Under the pieces are notes generated by a model, which worked only from the letters and a program-made list of their open reading frames with translations, was not told the origin of the DNA and made no database searches. Both the position numbers and the translations under genes were made by a program. DNA of 32,068 nt from Flavobacteriaceae bacterium (lineage in GTDB: Bacteria; Bacteroidota; Bacteroidia; Flavobacteriales; Flavobacteriaceae), in the NCBI GenBank assembly GCA_029934835.1, contig JAOZLL010000020.1:1-32068 (forward strand). Direction: 5' to 3'. Within the stretch, counting starts at the first letter, position 1, and each line of letters starts with the position of its first letter. Positions 25,124 through 32,068 of the stretch are shown in pieces.

Positions 25124-27417
25124 AAAGAATAGTATACATATATATTATTTCAGTATTTATATTGAGTTGTACAACAAAAGAACAACCTAGAATAACCCAT
25201 ATAAATAGTAGTAGTCTAGAAACTGTAGAAACAGAAAAAAAAATTAAAAGCTTGTTAGCTCAAATGACACTCAAAGAAAAAGCAGGACAAATGCTAAACA
25301 TTGGTTTACCTGCTATGCTAAAAGGTAATTATTGGGATAAAAAAAGTAGTTATAGTTTTGACACAACAAAATTTAAAAAGTTTATTATTGATTATGCAGT
25401 AGGATCTATCCATAATAAACCTCGCATTCCTGTTTCTAAAGAAGAATGGTATCAGATAATAAAAAAAATACAAGATTCAGCAATGAGTAACACACGTCTT
25501 GGAATTCCTGTGTTGTATGGAATCGACAATATTCATGGAGCAAATTATGTAACTGGATCTGTACTATTTCCACACCAAATCGCTATAGCTGCAACATGGA
25601 ATACCGAGCTTTCTTATTTAGCTAGCAACATTACATCTTATGAATCAAGAGCAGCATCACTTCCTTGGAATTTTAATCCAAATGCAGATATAGCAATGAA
25701 TCCCCTTTGGGGACGAATTGCAGAGAGTTTTGGCGAAGATCCCTATCTAATTTCAGAGATGACTAACGCCTATATAAAAGGATCTCAAGCAAAAGGATTA
25801 AATGATTCAACAAGTACGGCCGTCTGTTTAAAACATTTTATCGGCTATGGTGCAGGAAAAAACGGAAAAGACAGAGCCAACGCATTGATTCCAGAAAATA
25901 ACCTTCGTCAGTATTTTCTACCTCCTTTTGAAAAAGCTATTAAAAACGGAGCAATGAGCGTTATGATTAGTTCAAATGCTGTAAACGGAATTCCTTGCCA
26001 TATCAATAAGCATTATATTACTGATATTCTTAAAGGAGAATTTAATTTTAAAGGCGTTGTAATTTCAGATTTTAGTGATGTAGATTTTTTGGTTGATTCA
26101 CATCTTTCTGCAAAAGATAAAAGAGAAGCTACTAAAATGGCGGTAAATGCAGGTTTAGATTTAATTATGAATCCTTTTGATGTAGACGTGGCAGATTATA
26201 TCGTTGATTTAGTAGAAAAAAATGAAATTCCAATGAGTAGAATTGATGATGCCGTTACGAGAATTCTACGACTCAAATTTTATTTAAACCTATTTGAAAC
26301 TCCTTACAACAAGCCTGAGAATTATATAGATTTTGGAAGTAAAAAACATATTGATGCCAACTATAAAACAGCAAGTGAAGCCATAACATTATTAAAAAAC
26401 AAAAATAACATATTGCCACTATCACCTTCTAAAAGAGTATTACTTACAGGTTATTCTGCTAATTCTATTAATCTATTAAATGGAGCATGGTCAAGATCTT
26501 TTCTAGGAAGAGATACACTATATAATGACCCAACAAAACTGACAATTTTAGATGCCATAACAGCCCAAATTGGAACGAATAATATTGAATTTCTAAAAGG
26601 AACAGATTATTTAGAAGATATTAATTCAAATGAAGTCCTAAAAGCAGCTAAAAACACAGATTGTATAGTTGTTTGTGTAGGAGAAATACCTGCTACTGAA
26701 AAATCATCTGATATTAACGAATTAGAGCTCACAACAGTACAACAAGAATTAGTAAAAAAACTCTCAAAAAGCAACAAACCAATCATATTGGTCATGGTAC
26801 AAGGAAGACCAAGGATTATTCGAGAAATTGAGCCCTTGGTTGATGCAATTATCATGGCTTACCTACCAGGACAAGAAGGAGGTCGTGCAATTTCAGATGT
26901 GTTATTTGGCAAAGTTAATCCAAGTGGTAAATTACCCTATACCTACCCAAAATACTCAGGAAATATCTTGCCTTATTTTCATAAAAAAGCAGATATTAGA
27001 GATAAAAAATGGGGTTTTGATGGGTTTTTTCCTCAATTTGAATTTGGTTTTGGTTTATCATTTACTAATTTTGAATATACAAATTTGAGACTTAGCAAGG
27101 ATACCTTAAAAATGGGTGAAAACCTTAAGATCTTCGTAGATGTAAAAAATACAGGTGATCGTGAAGGTAAAGAAATTGTAGAAATGTATAGTAGCGACCT
27201 AGTTTCAACGCGTACTCCAGATCTAAAAAAATTGATAGGTTTCACCAAAATAAATCTAAAACCTGATGAATTAAAAACTGTTAGTTTTAGTATTAACTCA
27301 AAAGATTTAGCTAGCATAGGTATTGCTAATAATTGGGTAACTGAGGAAGGTGAGTTTGAAATTCAAATTGGTGGAAACCCACAAAAATTATTAAAATCAA
27401 TATTTTATTATAAATAA
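25120..27417 (+). CDS. GH3 beta-glucosidase lipoprotein
   Basis: The 765-residue lipoprotein has lipobox 'ILSC' (Cys17). Domains in order: (beta/alpha)8 barrel (about 40-385) with 'KHF' (238-240) and nucleophile Asp317 in 'VVISDFSDV'; (alpha/beta)6 sandwich (about 420-640) with probable acid/base Glu527 in 'GEIPATEKSSD'; C-terminal fibronectin-III-like domain (about 660-755). The nucleophile motif reads SDF where SDW is usual. It should release glucose from the non-reducing ends of beta-gluco-oligosaccharides in the periplasm. The start codon overlaps the preceding stop (ATGA), indicating coupling to the phosphorylase. Linkage preference (beta-1,3 versus beta-1,6) is not evident. Confidence 0.95.
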   Translation: MKRIVYIYIISVFILSCTTKEQPRITHINSSSLETVETEKKIKSLLAQMTLKEKAGQMLNIGLPAMLKGNYWDKKSSYSFDTTKFKKFIIDYAVGSIHNKPRIPVSKEEWYQIIKKIQDSAMSNTRLGIPVLYGIDNIHGANYVTGSVLFPHQIAIAATWNTELSYLASNITSYESRAASLPWNFNPNADIAMNPLWGRIAESFGEDPYLISEMTNAYIKGSQAKGLNDSTSTAVCLKHFIGYGAGKNGKDRANALIPENNLRQYFLPPFEKAIKNGAMSVMISSNAVNGIPCHINKHYITDILKGEFNFKGVVISDFSDVDFLVDSHLSAKDKREATKMAVNAGLDLIMNPFDVDVADYIVDLVEKNEIPMSRIDDAVTRILRLKFYLNLFETPYNKPENYIDFGSKKHIDANYKTASEAITLLKNKNNILPLSPSKRVLLTGYSANSINLLNGAWSRSFLGRDTLYNDPTKLTILDAITAQIGTNNIEFLKGTDYLEDINSNEVLKAAKNTDCIVVCVGEIPATEKSSDINELELTTVQQELVKKLSKSNKPIILVMVQGRPRIIREIEPLVDAIIMAYLPGQEGGRAISDVLFGKVNPSGKLPYTYPKYSGNILPYFHKKADIRDKKWGFDGFFPQFEFGFGLSFTNFEYTNLRLSKDTLKMGENLKIFVDVKNTGDREGKEIVEMYSSDLVSTRTPDLKKLIGFTKINLKPDELKTVSFSINSKDLASIGIANNWVTEEGEFEIQIGGNPQKLLKSIFYYK

Positions 27418-27433
27418 TAATTAAATTTAAAAA

Positions 27434-28216
27434 ATGAATTTATTCTTTAAGCATATCGTTATAGGCCTTTTTCTAAGTAGCCTTATTTCTTGTGTAAATA
27501 CACAAACTTATGTAATTGCACACAGAGGATATTCAGACAAAGCTCCAGAAAATACACTTGCTGCTTTTCAAAAAGCCATTGATATTGGTGCAGATTATTA
27601 TGAGTTAGATGTTCATAAAACGAAAGATAATAAATTAGTTGTAATTCATGACAAGTCTGTAGATAGAACCTGTTCTAATAATAAAACAGGAAAAATAACG
27701 GAGCTTAATTTTACCGATCTACAAGATATTAGAGTGGGCTTTTCTGAAAAATTTGGTGAAACATATCAAAATGAAAAAATTCCTACATTAAAAGAATCGC
27801 TTGAATTAGCAAAGGGCAAAATAAAAGTTTGTATCGAAATAAAAGTAAAAGACATAGAAAAACAAGTTGTCCAATTAGTTGAAGAGCTAGCCATGGTTAA
27901 CGAGGTAATTATCTTTTCTTTTAACTATGAAACCGTTAAAAATACTAAGATTTTAAACCCTAAACTCCAAACTCTTTTATTAATTGATAATGCCAATTTA
28001 CAAACCATAGACAAAGTTAAGGCAATAAATGCAAATGCTATTGGTGTTGGGTACAATACTAAAATCACAGAACAATTGGTAACTTATGCACATCAAAACA
28101 ATATTAAAGTTTTTAAATGGACTGTCAATAAAGAGAAAGAGATGATAGAACTCATCAATTTTAAGTTAGATGGTTTAATAACCAATAAACCAGATTTACT
28201 ACTTAAACTTAAGTAA
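27434..28216 (+). CDS. Glycerophosphodiester phosphodiesterase (GDPD) lipoprotein
   Basis: The 260-residue lipoprotein has lipobox 'LISC' (Cys20) and a complete GDPD TIM barrel: 'AHRGYSDKAPENT' with catalytic His30 and Glu39, 'ELDVHKTKDNKLVVIHD' with metal ligands Glu57 and Asp59 and catalytic His72, then 'IPTLKESL', 'VCIEIK' and the terminal 'LDGLITNKPD'. The family hydrolyses glycerophosphodiesters such as glycerophosphocholine to glycerol 3-phosphate and an alcohol. It is of normal length and all catalytic residues are present. It lies between GH3 (16 bases) and the HAD phosphatase (19 bases). Its presence in a glucan locus suggests that the glycan carries glycerophosphate-like groups, or that membrane phospholipid head groups are harvested with it. 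Confidence 0.93.
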   Translation: MNLFFKHIVIGLFLSSLISCVNTQTYVIAHRGYSDKAPENTLAAFQKAIDIGADYYELDVHKTKDNKLVVIHDKSVDRTCSNNKTGKITELNFTDLQDIRVGFSEKFGETYQNEKIPTLKESLELAKGKIKVCIEIKVKDIEKQVVQLVEELAMVNEVIIFSFNYETVKNTKILNPKLQTLLLIDNANLQTIDKVKAINANAIGVGYNTKITEQLVTYAHQNNIKVFKWTVNKEKEMIELINFKLDGLITNKPDLLLKLK

Positions 28217-28235
28217 AATTTTAAATTATCAAAAA

Positions 28236-29135
28236 ATGAAAAAAATATTTTTATTACTAGTCGTTTTTCAATTATTCATCTCCTGTAAAGAAAATACATA
28301 CAAGAATGATTTTACTAAAATTGATGGTTTTTCGCAATCAGCCAATCAACAATTACAACTATTTTTTGAAAAATATAAGACTACAGAAGGAAGGAAAATA
28401 GCTGTTTTTGATGGTGACGGTACAGTAATGGGGCAAACACCACATTACCTTGCTGATGAATGTATGTATCAATATGCTAGAGAAAATCCAGAATGGAATC
28501 AAGAAGTTATTGACACAATAACACAACTTTCAAATGTTTCACTGCCTTATGTTCAATATAGAGTAAAATATATATCTGGTAAGTCACTACAATTTTATCG
28601 TGATTTAGGAGAAATAACCTTTAACAAGTATTATAAGGATAAAATCTTTCAACCTGTAAAACAACTAATTTCAATTTTAAAAGAAAATGATTTTGAAGTT
28701 TGGATAGTAACAGCATCACCAGAAGGAATGTATCAGCAATTTTTAAGCAAAGAGTTTGGCATACCAATAACAAATATTATAGGAGTAAAATCAGTTATCA
28801 GAAATGGAATTATAACAGATAAAATGGTGCATCCTGTACCACAAGATGAAGGAAAAATGGAAGCTATTGAAACTTTTATACAAGGCAAACCCTTGTTAGT
28901 GGCTGGAAATAGTAGAGGAGATAAAGAAATGATTGAATTTAGTGGAGATCTAAAAATGATTGTTAATCCCGATGAACATATAGCTAAAGGTCAGCAGCAA
29001 AGTATTTCTGATTATGCAAAGAAAGAAAACTGGTTAATAGTTAAAATTAATGATACTCCAAGAAATAATTTCCCGTCAATTTCATCTGAAAATTTTGGAA
29101 TTAGATTAAACAAAACAAGAGAAATATTGAATTAA
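28236..29135 (+). CDS. HAD-superfamily phosphatase lipoprotein
   Basis: The 299-residue lipoprotein has lipobox 'FISC' (Cys17). HAD motifs: motif I 'VFDGDGTVMG' (nucleophile Asp59, acid/base Asp61), motif II 'VTASPEG' (Thr159, Ser161), and motif III/IV with 'GNSRGDKEMI' (224-233, Asp229). A helical cap lies between motifs I and II, as in phosphoserine phosphatase-like (type C1) enzymes. Relatives include phosphoserine, phosphocholine and phosphoethanolamine phosphatases. Export and position after the GDPD gene suggest that it removes phosphate from the small product of that enzyme or directly from the glycan. The substrate is not determined by sequence. Confidence 0.9.
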   Translation: MKKIFLLLVVFQLFISCKENTYKNDFTKIDGFSQSANQQLQLFFEKYKTTEGRKIAVFDGDGTVMGQTPHYLADECMYQYARENPEWNQEVIDTITQLSNVSLPYVQYRVKYISGKSLQFYRDLGEITFNKYYKDKIFQPVKQLISILKENDFEVWIVTASPEGMYQQFLSKEFGIPITNIIGVKSVIRNGIITDKMVHPVPQDEGKMEAIETFIQGKPLLVAGNSRGDKEMIEFSGDLKMIVNPDEHIAKGQQQSISDYAKKENWLIVKINDTPRNNFPSISSENFGIRLNKTREILN

Positions 29136-29154
29136 AACCCTAAGCTACTTCCTA

Positions 29155-29787
29155 ATGAAAAGATTTTTTTTCTTATTTATTTTCGTACTATTATTTCTTA
29201 TCTCTTGTTCTCCAATTAAAGTAGCCTGTGTTGGTGACAGCATAACCTATGGTTCAAGTATTAAATATAGAGATTCACTCTCTTATCCTGCACAATTACA
29301 ACGATTATTAGGTGACAAATATATGGTAGGTAACTTTGGTCATAGCGGAGCAACAATGCTAAAAAAGGGAAACAAACCGTATTGGAGCTTACCAGAATTT
29401 GAAAAAAGCAAAGTATTTAATGCCGATGTTGTTATAATTATGCTTGGTACAAATGACACAAAACCAGTCAATTGGAGTTTAAAAACAGATTACATTCCTA
29501 ATTATAAAGAGCTTATAAAGGTTTATCAAAATCAAAAAAATCACCCTAAAGTTATACTTTGTTTACCACCACCAGTTTTTGAAAATAAATGGACAATCCA
29601 GCAAGAAGTTGTTAAAAATGAAGTTATTCCATCAATATTACAGCTGACAAAAGAGCAAGATTTAACCTATTTTGATATGTATGCTCTACTTATCGATCAT
29701 CCTGAATTTCTTACAGATAAAGTGCATCCAAATAAAAATGGTGCAGCAGAAATAGCTAAACTAATTGCTAAAAAACTAACAGAATAA
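29155..29787 (+). CDS. SGNH/GDSL-family hydrolase lipoprotein
   Basis: The 210-residue lipoprotein has lipobox 'LISC' (Cys18). All SGNH blocks are present: 'CVGDSITYG' with nucleophile Ser29, 'NFGHSGAT' (Gly62), 'MLGTND' (Asn100) and 'DKVHPN' with Asp188 and His191. Unlike the first SGNH protein of the locus it keeps the classical GDS motif and is only about 20 percent similar by eye, so the two are not recent duplicates. It resembles GDSL esterases linked to sialate or acetyl-xylan esterase groups. A role in de-esterifying the glycan is inferred. It lies 19 bases after the HAD gene and 11 before the second MFS gene. Confidence 0.92.
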   Translation: MKRFFFLFIFVLLFLISCSPIKVACVGDSITYGSSIKYRDSLSYPAQLQRLLGDKYMVGNFGHSGATMLKKGNKPYWSLPEFEKSKVFNADVVIIMLGTNDTKPVNWSLKTDYIPNYKELIKVYQNQKNHPKVILCLPPPVFENKWTIQQEVVKNEVIPSILQLTKEQDLTYFDMYALLIDHPEFLTDKVHPNKNGAAEIAKLIAKKLTE

Positions 29788-29798
29788 ATCATTCTATT

Positions 29799-31247
29799 AT
29801 GAGAAATCTTTCAAATAAAAAAATCAATATATATTTTATTACTATTGTAATTACACTTGGAGGACTTCTTTTTGGATATGATACAGGAGTTATAAATGGA
29901 ACCCAATTCTACTTTTCAAAATACTTTGAATTAACAGGTTTTTGGAAAGGATTTGTCGTAAGTAGTGCATTAATAGCTGCTTTTTTTGGTGCATTAATTT
30001 CTGGTGTTTTAAGTAAAAAGATTGGAAGAAAGAATTCTTTGATTATTGCAGCAGTTTTATTTTCTATTTCTGCTTGGGGATCAGGTTTGCCAAATATGTT
30101 GCCCGAATCAATTTCATTAATGGTTTTCTTTAGAATTTTAGGAGGTGTAGCAATAGGTATTGCATCAATGAATGCACCTATGTATATTGCTGAAATCGCA
30201 CCAGCAGAGAAAAGAGGGAATTTGGTAACTTTCTATCAATTGGCAATTGTAATAGGATTTTTTGTCGTTTTCTTAGCTACATATTCTATTGGAAACAGAT
30301 TAAGCGAAGCAGAAAATATTCAGTTTGGATGGAGACAAATGTTTTGGACAGAACTTATTCCCTCATTATTATTTTTTATAGGATTATTTTTTGTTCCCAA
30401 AAGCCCACGTTGGTTAATGACAAAAGGAAGAGAAGAAGAAGCCTTAAATATCTTAACTCGAATTCATGGAGAGAAAACTGCCAATAAAGAAATTATCGAA
30501 ATTAGAAATTCTATTCAAAGTGAAAATGCAAAAGATAAAATTTCTCTTTTTGTAAAACCATTACTTGCAATTGTTGTAATTGGTACAGTCTTATCAGCAC
30601 TTCAGCAGTTTACGGGTATTAATGCCGTATTGTATTATGGTGCTGATATTTTTGAACAAGCCTTAGGCTTTGGGAAAGATGATATTTTAAAACAACAAGT
30701 CTTACTCGCTACAGTCAATCTGGTTTTTACATTTATCGCCATGTTTACAGTTGACAAACTCGGTAGAAAACCTTTATTAACAATTGGTGGTTTTGGAATG
30801 CTAATAGGCTTTTTAATTATGGGATATACTTTATATACAAGTGATTATTCTAATAGTAATGCAGCAGGTTTACCAGCATTGTCAGCGACTGAAGGAGTTG
30901 TTAGTTTAGTAGGAATTCTAATTTTTATAGCGTCTTTTGCCATGTCAATGGGTCCAGTTGTATGGGTGATATTGTCTGAAATATTTCCAAATAGAGTTAG
31001 AAGTATTGCCATGTCCATTGCGGTGGCAGCACAATGGTTGGCCAATTATTTTGTTTCGTTCACTTTCCCATTGATTGTTGAAAGTGATGCAAATAAATTG
31101 CAAATGCATGGAGGCACATGGAATAATTCTTTACCCTACTTTATATTCTCTGCTTTTATTGTAATTATTATTGTATTTGTTTGGAAATTTATCCCTGAAA
31201 CAAAAGGTAAAACATTAGAAGAAATGGAAACACTTTTTGAAAAGTAA
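29799..31247 (+). CDS. Sugar-porter family MFS transporter (second copy)
   Basis: The 482-residue inner-membrane protein has twelve predicted helices and the same family marks as the first MFS: 'GGLLFGYDTGVINGT', 'GVLSKKIGRKN', 'PMYIAEIAPAEKRG', 'QQFTGINAVLYYGADIFEQ', 'DKLGRKPLL' and 'PETKGKTLEEMETLF'. The loop before helix 10 is short (about 20 residues). It differs clearly from the first MFS and may carry a different substrate, for example glucose versus an oligosaccharide, or the alcohol released by side-chain hydrolases. It is the last gene of the locus; 213 bases without another recognisable gene follow. No clear terminator hairpin is seen after it. Confidence 0.95.
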   Translation: MRNLSNKKINIYFITIVITLGGLLFGYDTGVINGTQFYFSKYFELTGFWKGFVVSSALIAAFFGALISGVLSKKIGRKNSLIIAAVLFSISAWGSGLPNMLPESISLMVFFRILGGVAIGIASMNAPMYIAEIAPAEKRGNLVTFYQLAIVIGFFVVFLATYSIGNRLSEAENIQFGWRQMFWTELIPSLLFFIGLFFVPKSPRWLMTKGREEEALNILTRIHGEKTANKEIIEIRNSIQSENAKDKISLFVKPLLAIVVIGTVLSALQQFTGINAVLYYGADIFEQALGFGKDDILKQQVLLATVNLVFTFIAMFTVDKLGRKPLLTIGGFGMLIGFLIMGYTLYTSDYSNSNAAGLPALSATEGVVSLVGILIFIASFAMSMGPVVWVILSEIFPNRVRSIAMSIAVAAQWLANYFVSFTFPLIVESDANKLQMHGGTWNNSLPYFIFSAFIVIIIVFVWKFIPETKGKTLEEMETLFEK

Positions 31248-31460
31248 GCCTTGGATGTCTTTCTTGTCAAAAATATGTTGATAAAATAATACAATTGAGA
31301 GATTATACGATCTAAATTCTCAGATTGATATACATTCATTTTGATAGGTTACTTCAGAAACAAAATTTATTGGTGAATCTATAATTCAGATAGTTACATT
31401 TATTTCTGTATAATACAAATACACAACTAAAAATATATTCCTTTTCCCTACATTTGCTGT

Positions 31461-32068
31461 ATGTCCATACGTGTTTCAAATCTATCAAAATCTTATGCTT
31501 CTGAAAAAGCAGTAGATACTATTAATTTTTCAATTAAAAAGGGAGAAATAGTTGGTTTTCTAGGGCCTAATGGTGCAGGAAAATCTACTGTAATGAAAAT
31601 ATTAACAGGCTTTCTAAAAGATTTTGAAGGTGAGGCTTTTATTAACGAAATTGCTGTCACTAAACAACCAATTGAAATACAAAAACATATCGGTTATTTA
31701 CCAGAACACAATCCATTATATTTAGATATGTATGTCAAAGAATATCTTGCTTTTAATGCGGAGATATATAAAGTATCTAAAGAACAGATTGATACGATAA
31801 TAACAAAAGTCGGTTTAGAATCTCATACTGATAAAAAAATACATCAACTCTCAAAAGGTTACCGACAAAGAGTAGGATTGGCAGCTGCCCTACTCCACGA
31901 ACCTGATGTGTTAATTCTAGATGAACCAACAACAGGTTTAGATCCTAATCAATTAGTAGAAATTAGAGAATTGATTAAAAAAACAGCTAAGAATAAAACA
32001 GTGCTGTTTTCTACACATATCATGCAAGAAGTAGAAGCCGTTTGTGATCGAGTAATCATTATTAATAA
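31461..32068 (+). CDS. gldA: Gliding-motility ABC transporter ATP-binding protein GldA (3' partial)
   Basis: The reading frame runs from the ATG at 31461 off the right edge, giving 202 residues. ABC ATPase motifs: Walker A 'GPNGAGKST' (35-43), 'YLPEHNPLY' at the Q-loop position (79-87) as in GldA homologues, signature 'LSKGYRQRVGLA' (130-141), Walker B 'VLILDEPT' (150-157) and switch His186. GldA forms an ABC complex with GldF and GldG needed for gliding in Flavobacterium johnsoniae. The start 'MSIRVSNLSKSYASEKAV' matches the usual GldA start. The 213-base upstream gap holds TACATTTA at 31395-31402 with ATTG at 31369-31372 (22-base spacing), a weak promoter candidate. A generic ABC-2 export ATPase is the alternative. 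Confidence 0.85.
   Translation, partial: MSIRVSNLSKSYASEKAVDTINFSIKKGEIVGFLGPNGAGKSTVMKILTGFLKDFEGEAFINEIAVTKQPIEIQKHIGYLPEHNPLYLDMYVKEYLAFNAEIYKVSKEQIDTIITKVGLESHTDKKIHQLSKGYRQRVGLAAALLHEPDVLILDEPTTGLDPNQLVEIRELIKKTAKNKTVLFSTHIMQEVEAVCDRVIIIN

Larger units (their letters stand above)
9977..31247 (+). other. Polysaccharide utilization locus, probably for beta-1,3/1,6-glucan
   Basis: Fourteen genes run in one direction with gaps of 0-33 bases in most places, one 4-base overlap, and only two longer gaps (77 and 120 bases, on either side of the GH16 gene). The order is SusC, SusD, SGNH, GH16, EEP, GH30, MFS, GH158-like, GH149-like, GH3, GDPD, HAD, SGNH, MFS. GH16, GH30, GH3 and a GH149-like phosphorylase together point to a beta-1,3-glucan with beta-1,6 linkages. 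The regulator gene immediately upstream belongs to the same locus. Substrate specificity is inferred from family combinations. Confidence 0.88.

Noticed and set aside
27033-27317. 94-codon - strand frame within the GH3 gene
   Set aside because: Antisense shadow of the fibronectin-III-like domain of GH3; no features of its own.
31296-31325. TGAGA...TCTCA inverted repeat after the last MFS gene as terminator
   Set aside because: Arms are only 5 bases with a loop of about 17 and no T run follows.
31449-31456. TACATTTG, an exact -7 consensus match directly before gldA
   Set aside because: It ends 4 bases before the ATG, so transcription would start inside the coding sequence, and no -33 box is suitably placed.
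1-32068. CRISPR arrays, tRNA/rRNA genes, insertion sequences or phage genes
   Set aside because: No regularly spaced repeats, no tRNA-like cloverleaf sequences, no transposase, integrase or phage proteins were found on either strand.

Overview
The window looks like chromosomal DNA from a gliding, AT-rich member of the Bacteroidota, most likely Flavobacteriaceae. The evidence is a SusC/SusD pair, a GldA-type ABC ATPase at the right edge, many short lipoprotein signal peptides with Bacteroidota-style lipoboxes, A-rich starts mostly without Shine-Dalgarno motifs, and a few TAnnTTTG-like promoter -7 elements. No tRNA, rRNA, CRISPR, insertion sequence or phage gene was seen.

Left part (1-6632) is ordinary chromosome. 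It holds the end of a YD/RHS-like protein, an MscS-type channel, a small secreted protein of unknown function and MTA/SAH nucleosidase (mtnN) on the + strand. On the - strand are an M3 oligopeptidase, lipB, a lipoprotein of unknown function and a short YqaE/Pmp3 membrane protein of 51 residues. A degenerate intergenic repeat of a type scattered through Bacteroidota genomes lies upstream of lipB.

Centre and right (6923-31247) is one large polysaccharide utilization locus (PUL), all on the + strand. A membrane-anchored one-component regulator (beta-propeller, triple-Tyr domain, transmembrane helix, LuxR-type helix-turn-helix) is followed by 14 tightly packed genes: SusC-like receptor, SusD-like lipoprotein, SGNH hydrolase, GH16, endonuclease/exonuclease/phosphatase (EEP) family lipoprotein, GH30, sugar-porter MFS, a clan GH-A enzyme resembling GH158, a large cytoplasmic GH149-like phosphorylase, GH3, glycerophosphodiester phosphodiesterase, HAD phosphatase, a second SGNH hydrolase and a second sugar-porter MFS. 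The right edge enters gldA.

The enzyme set fits a beta-1,3-glucan with beta-1,6 branches or linkages (laminarin-like, fungal/algal or bacterial). Outer-membrane import is by SusCD, endo-cleavage by the GH158-like enzyme and GH16, beta-1,6 trimming by GH30, exo-cleavage by GH3, inner-membrane uptake by the MFS carriers, and phosphorolysis of short beta-1,3-glucans in the cytoplasm. The unusual part is the extra hydrolases: GDPD, HAD phosphatase, EEP phosphoesterase and two SGNH esterases, all exported. I infer that the natural substrate may be a beta-glucan carrying phosphodiester-linked groups (phosphoglycerol, phosphocholine or phosphoethanolamine) and acyl esters. This is the best candidate in the window for something undescribed.
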